This document shows positions 61,885 to 64,000 of a stretch of DNA of 64,000 bases, piece by piece. The position numbers and the translations under genes were made by a program. Position 1 is the stretch's first letter; every line of letters starts with the position of its first letter. The notes under the pieces are model-generated. The model was given only the letters and a program-made list of their open reading frames with translations. It ran no database searches and had not been told where the DNA came from. The stretch comes from Muricauda sp. SCSIO 65647 (lineage in GTDB: Bacteria; Bacteroidota; Bacteroidia; Flavobacteriales; Flavobacteriaceae): assembly GCF_021534965.1 (NCBI RefSeq), contig NZ_CP091037.1, positions 1,776,501 through 1,840,500 on the forward strand. The letters are read 5' to 3'.

Positions 61885-62984
61885 TGGCCAATCTTCAGAA
61901 CCGAATTATTTCAGTCGATATATTTAGGGGGCTGACCATAGTGCTCATGATTTTGGTCAATACCCCGGGCACATGGTCTGCGGTATATGCGCCTTTTCTG
62001 CATGCCGAGTGGCATGGGTATACCCCAACAGACTTGGTATTTCCGTTCTTTTTGTTCATCGTGGGTACATCTATCGTGTTTGCCTACAAGAACAAGAGGC
62101 CCGCTAATGCGGCCACTTATAAAAAAATTACGATTAGATCGTTAAAACTTATCGGTTTAGGGCTTTTCTTGGGGGCTTTTACCATCAGTTTTCCATTTAT
62201 CAAAGAGTTTTCAGAGATTCGGTTTCCCGGGGTGTTGCAGCGCATTGGGGTCGTATTCTTTTTTGCAGCGGTACTTTTTTTGAATTTTAATTGGAAAACG
62301 TTGTTGGGGATCTGCATTTCTATCTTGATCGGCTATTGGCTGTTGATGGCATTTGTTCCTGTAGAAGGGATACCTTCGACTTTTGATAGGGCCCCGAACA
62401 ATTTGGCCAACTATCTTGACGTGCAGGTATTTGGTTCACATAATTACAGGCCAGATTATGATCCTGAGGGATTGCTGAGTACCCTGCCCGCTATCTGCAG
62501 TTCGCTTTTAGGGATTTTCACAGGGTTGATCCTGACCTCAAAGCAAGCTGAAAAAGTCAAGATACTGTTTGGCCTTGGGGGCTCAATGCTCATAATCGGA
62601 CATCTTTGGGATTTCATCTTTCCTATCAACAAGGCATTGTGGACAAGCAGTTTCGTTTTGGTCACTGCAGGCTGGGCGAACATTTTTTTGGCATTGATCT
62701 ATTATCTTACCGATGTCAAAGGGCTTCGATTCGGAAGCATTTTTCGCTATGCCGGGGCCAACGCCATTGTCGTGTACTTCATGTCGAGCTTTGTCACCAA
62801 ACTCTTCTATTCGATAAAGGTAAATGAAGACACCTCTTTACATGGGTGGTTGTTTGATACTCTTTACGCACATGAATTTATGTCGATGCAGCTATCATCA
62901 TTACTATATGGGTTGACCATAGCGGCCTTTTATTGCCTATTGGCCTATGTAATGTATAAAAAAGGGATTTTTATAAAAGTATGA
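61884..62984 (+). CDS. NagX/HGSNAT-like membrane acetyltransferase (DUF5009/DUF1624)
   Basis: A 366-residue protein with about ten membrane helices and the family motif SVDIFRGLTIVLMILVN at the start, followed by LHAEWHGYTPTDLVFPFF (residues 39-56) with the conserved His40, His44 and Asp50. Relatives include the human lysosomal heparan-alpha-glucosaminide N-acetyltransferase, which passes acetyl groups across a membrane to glucosamine, and bacterial NagX next to GlcNAc-uptake genes. Coupled by one shared base to the symporter gene. Acetylation of an imported or periplasmic amino sugar is the likely job. Confidence 0.88.
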   Translation: MANLQNRIISVDIFRGLTIVLMILVNTPGTWSAVYAPFLHAEWHGYTPTDLVFPFFLFIVGTSIVFAYKNKRPANAATYKKITIRSLKLIGLGLFLGAFTISFPFIKEFSEIRFPGVLQRIGVVFFFAAVLFLNFNWKTLLGICISILIGYWLLMAFVPVEGIPSTFDRAPNNLANYLDVQVFGSHNYRPDYDPEGLLSTLPAICSSLLGIFTGLILTSKQAEKVKILFGLGGSMLIIGHLWDFIFPINKALWTSSFVLVTAGWANIFLALIYYLTDVKGLRFGSIFRYAGANAIVVYFMSSFVTKLFYSIKVNEDTSLHGWLFDTLYAHEFMSMQLSSLLYGLTIAAFYCLLAYVMYKKGIFIKV

Positions 62985-63043
62985 TATGCTGATGTTTATA
63001 AAAATCCTTTTGACTTCCTGCATCGAGCATCAACCTTCTTTCC

Positions 63044-63092
63044 AACCTTAAACCTTGAACCTTAAACCTTGAACCTTCAACCTTGAACCTTC
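63044..63092. repeat. 7-bp tandem repeat, seven units
   Basis: Seven consecutive copies of AACCTTN, with the last base A, G, A, G, C, G, C in order, followed by a degenerate unit (TACCTGA). It lies between the convergent acetyltransferase and ribE genes. Such heptads are frequent between Flavobacteriia genes and vary in copy number. No coding role is seen. Confidence 0.9.
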
Positions 63093-63134
63093 TACCTGAA
63101 ACAACAGAAACCGAAAACACCGAACGTGCGGCAT

Positions 63135-63719
63135 CTAGGTCGCCATCAACCTTGCTACATATTTACCAATGACATCAAACTCAAGATTGACAGTGCTACC
63201 CACGTGATAGGTTTTGAAACGGGTATTTTCATAGGTATAGGGAATGATTGCGACACTGAAATAACCATTTTGCGAATTGACCACTGTCAAGCTCACCCCA
63301 TCTACGGTGATCGAACCTTTTTCAATGGTCACATTGTTTTGCGCGGTATCGTACGCAAAGGTGAAGACCCAACTGCCGTCTTTTTCGTCGATATGGGTAC
63401 ATGTTGCGGTTTGGTCGACATGGCCTTGCACCAAATGACCGTCTAACCGGGTGCCGAGTACCATGGCACGTTCAAGATTTATCAAATCACCTATCTTCAA
63501 CTCATTTAGGTTAGACTTGTTCAAGGTTTCTTGAATGGCGGTTACGATATATTCATCGTCGTCAATGGCGACTACGGTCAAGCACACACCGTTATGCGCC
63601 ATACTTTGGTCGATTTTCAGCTCTTTGGCCAAGGGTGATGAAATCGAAATATGTAAATTGCCCCCTTCTTTTTTCAGTGCGGCCACTGTGCCCAAGGTTT
63701 CGATAATTCCTGTAAACAT
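63135..63719 (-). CDS. ribE: riboflavin synthase alpha subunit
   Basis: A 194-residue protein beginning with the diagnostic MFTGIIETLGTV and made of two similar lumazine-binding halves (about 1-97 and 98-194), with NGVCLTVVAIDDD in the first and VDGVSLTVVNSQNG in the second; GHLVQGHVDQTAT starts the second half. It converts two 6,7-dimethyl-8-ribityllumazine molecules to riboflavin and the pyrimidine precursor, as a trimer in the cytoplasm. It is divergent from pdxA with 47 bp between, a pairing of two cofactor genes common in Flavobacteriia. Confidence 0.96.
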   Translation of the reverse strand: MFTGIIETLGTVAALKKEGGNLHISISSPLAKELKIDQSMAHNGVCLTVVAIDDDEYIVTAIQETLNKSNLNELKIGDLINLERAMVLGTRLDGHLVQGHVDQTATCTHIDEKDGSWVFTFAYDTAQNNVTIEKGSITVDGVSLTVVNSQNGYFSVAIIPYTYENTRFKTYHVGSTVNLEFDVIGKYVARLMAT

Positions 63720-63736
63720 GTCTTTGGTAAATTGCC

Positions 63737-63744
63737 TAGATTTG
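63737..63744 (+). promoter_or_regulatory. -7 element of pdxA
   Basis: TAGATTTG matches TAnnTTTG exactly and lies 22 bp before the ATG at 63767. No TTG is found at the usual -33 distance. Confidence 0.45.
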
Positions 63745-63766
63745 CGGTGTAAATGTAGCCATATTT

Positions 63767-64000
63767 ATGGGAGGGAACACAAAAATAAAGCTAGGTATTT
63801 CTATAGGGGATTTGAATGGGATCGGATGTGAGGTGGCCCTTAAAACTTTTGAAGATGCCCGAATGCTTGATTTTTGTACTCCGGTGCTCTTTGCTTCGAA
63901 CAAGACTATTTCACACCAAAAAAAATCGCTATCCCTAAACACCAATTTTAATGGCGTATATGACGTCTCGAAGATGGTCGAGGGCAAAATCAATGTGGTC
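63767..64000 (+). CDS. pdxA: 4-hydroxythreonine-4-phosphate dehydrogenase, 5' end only
   Basis: An ATG at 63767 opens a frame of 78 codons that runs off the right edge without a stop. The product begins MGGNTKIKLGISIGDLNGIG and continues CEVALKTFED and CTPVLFASNKTI, matching the PdxA N-terminus, whose GDxxGIGxE motif forms part of the nucleotide-binding site. PdxA oxidises 4-phosphohydroxy-L-threonine in pyridoxal-phosphate synthesis. It is divergent from ribE. The rest of the gene lies outside the window. Confidence 0.88.
   Translation, partial: MGGNTKIKLGISIGDLNGIGCEVALKTFEDARMLDFCTPVLFASNKTISHQKKSLSLNTNFNGVYDVSKMVEGKINVV

Noticed and set aside
63736-63993. 85-codon minus-strand frame at the right edge
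   Set aside because: It is antisense to the pdxA start, which has a recognisable protein and a promoter element.
1-64000. tRNA, rRNA, CRISPR, IS or phage features, and a horizontally acquired defence island
   Set aside because: I looked on both strands for cloverleaf-like segments, regular repeat-spacer patterns, transposase or integrase motifs and nuclease or toxin domains, and saw none.

Overview
The window looks like a chromosomal segment of a Bacteroidota bacterium, most likely marine Flavobacteriaceae. The signs are promoters of the TAnnTTTG / TTTG type with little Shine-Dalgarno signal, DUF4270, DUF4907 and DUF6268 proteins, LytTR two-component genes, large FtsX-family permeases, and a lipoprotein with an acidic stretch directly after its lipid-carrying cysteine. 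No rRNA, tRNA, CRISPR array, insertion sequence or phage gene was found.

Left part (1-16.7 kb). After a cut-off gene come an HxlR regulator and a DinB-like protein, transcribed divergently from a secreted phosphatidylserine-decarboxylase-like protein. The two promoters interlock inside one 12-bp inverted repeat. A five-gene RND efflux operon follows on the minus strand (DUF6268 barrel, Spy/CpxP-like protein, adaptor, pump, TolC). Then come a DUF4270 lipoprotein with an outer-membrane barrel, and an envelope operon on the plus strand: a second DUF6268 barrel, Kelch lipoprotein, DUF4907 protein, LytS-type kinase and LytTR regulator.

Middle (16.7-25.2 kb). Two unusual signalling units lie head to head. 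One is a GTGA-coupled pair: a beta-propeller/GAF membrane receptor with no kinase domain and a GluR0-like ligand-gated potassium channel. The other is an overlapping four-gene operon of a coiled-coil protein, a second protein sharing its N-terminal module, a Ras-superfamily GTPase and a soluble hybrid histidine kinase. A strong terminator and several very small open frames follow.

Centre and right (25.2-59.2 kb). One colinear unit of about 31 kb reads TolC, MacA-like adaptor, MacB-type ATPase, eleven tandem MacB/FtsX permeases of 785-812 residues (called P11 to P1 in transcription order) and a second ATPase. A 42-codon in-frame remnant of a twelfth permease sits between P2 and P1. The unit is divergent from an NtrC-type regulator and NtrY-type kinase, with a perfect 17-bp palindrome in the shared control region. 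Two ATPases and one adaptor/TolC pair for eleven permeases suggests a family of interchangeable permeases sharing common parts. This array and the GTPase operon are the best candidates for undescribed systems.

Right end (59.2-64 kb). A TauE/SafE permease, an SSS symporter translationally coupled to a NagX/HGSNAT-like acetyltransferase, a 7-bp tandem repeat, riboflavin synthase (ribE), and the divergent 5' end of pdxA, cut by the window edge.
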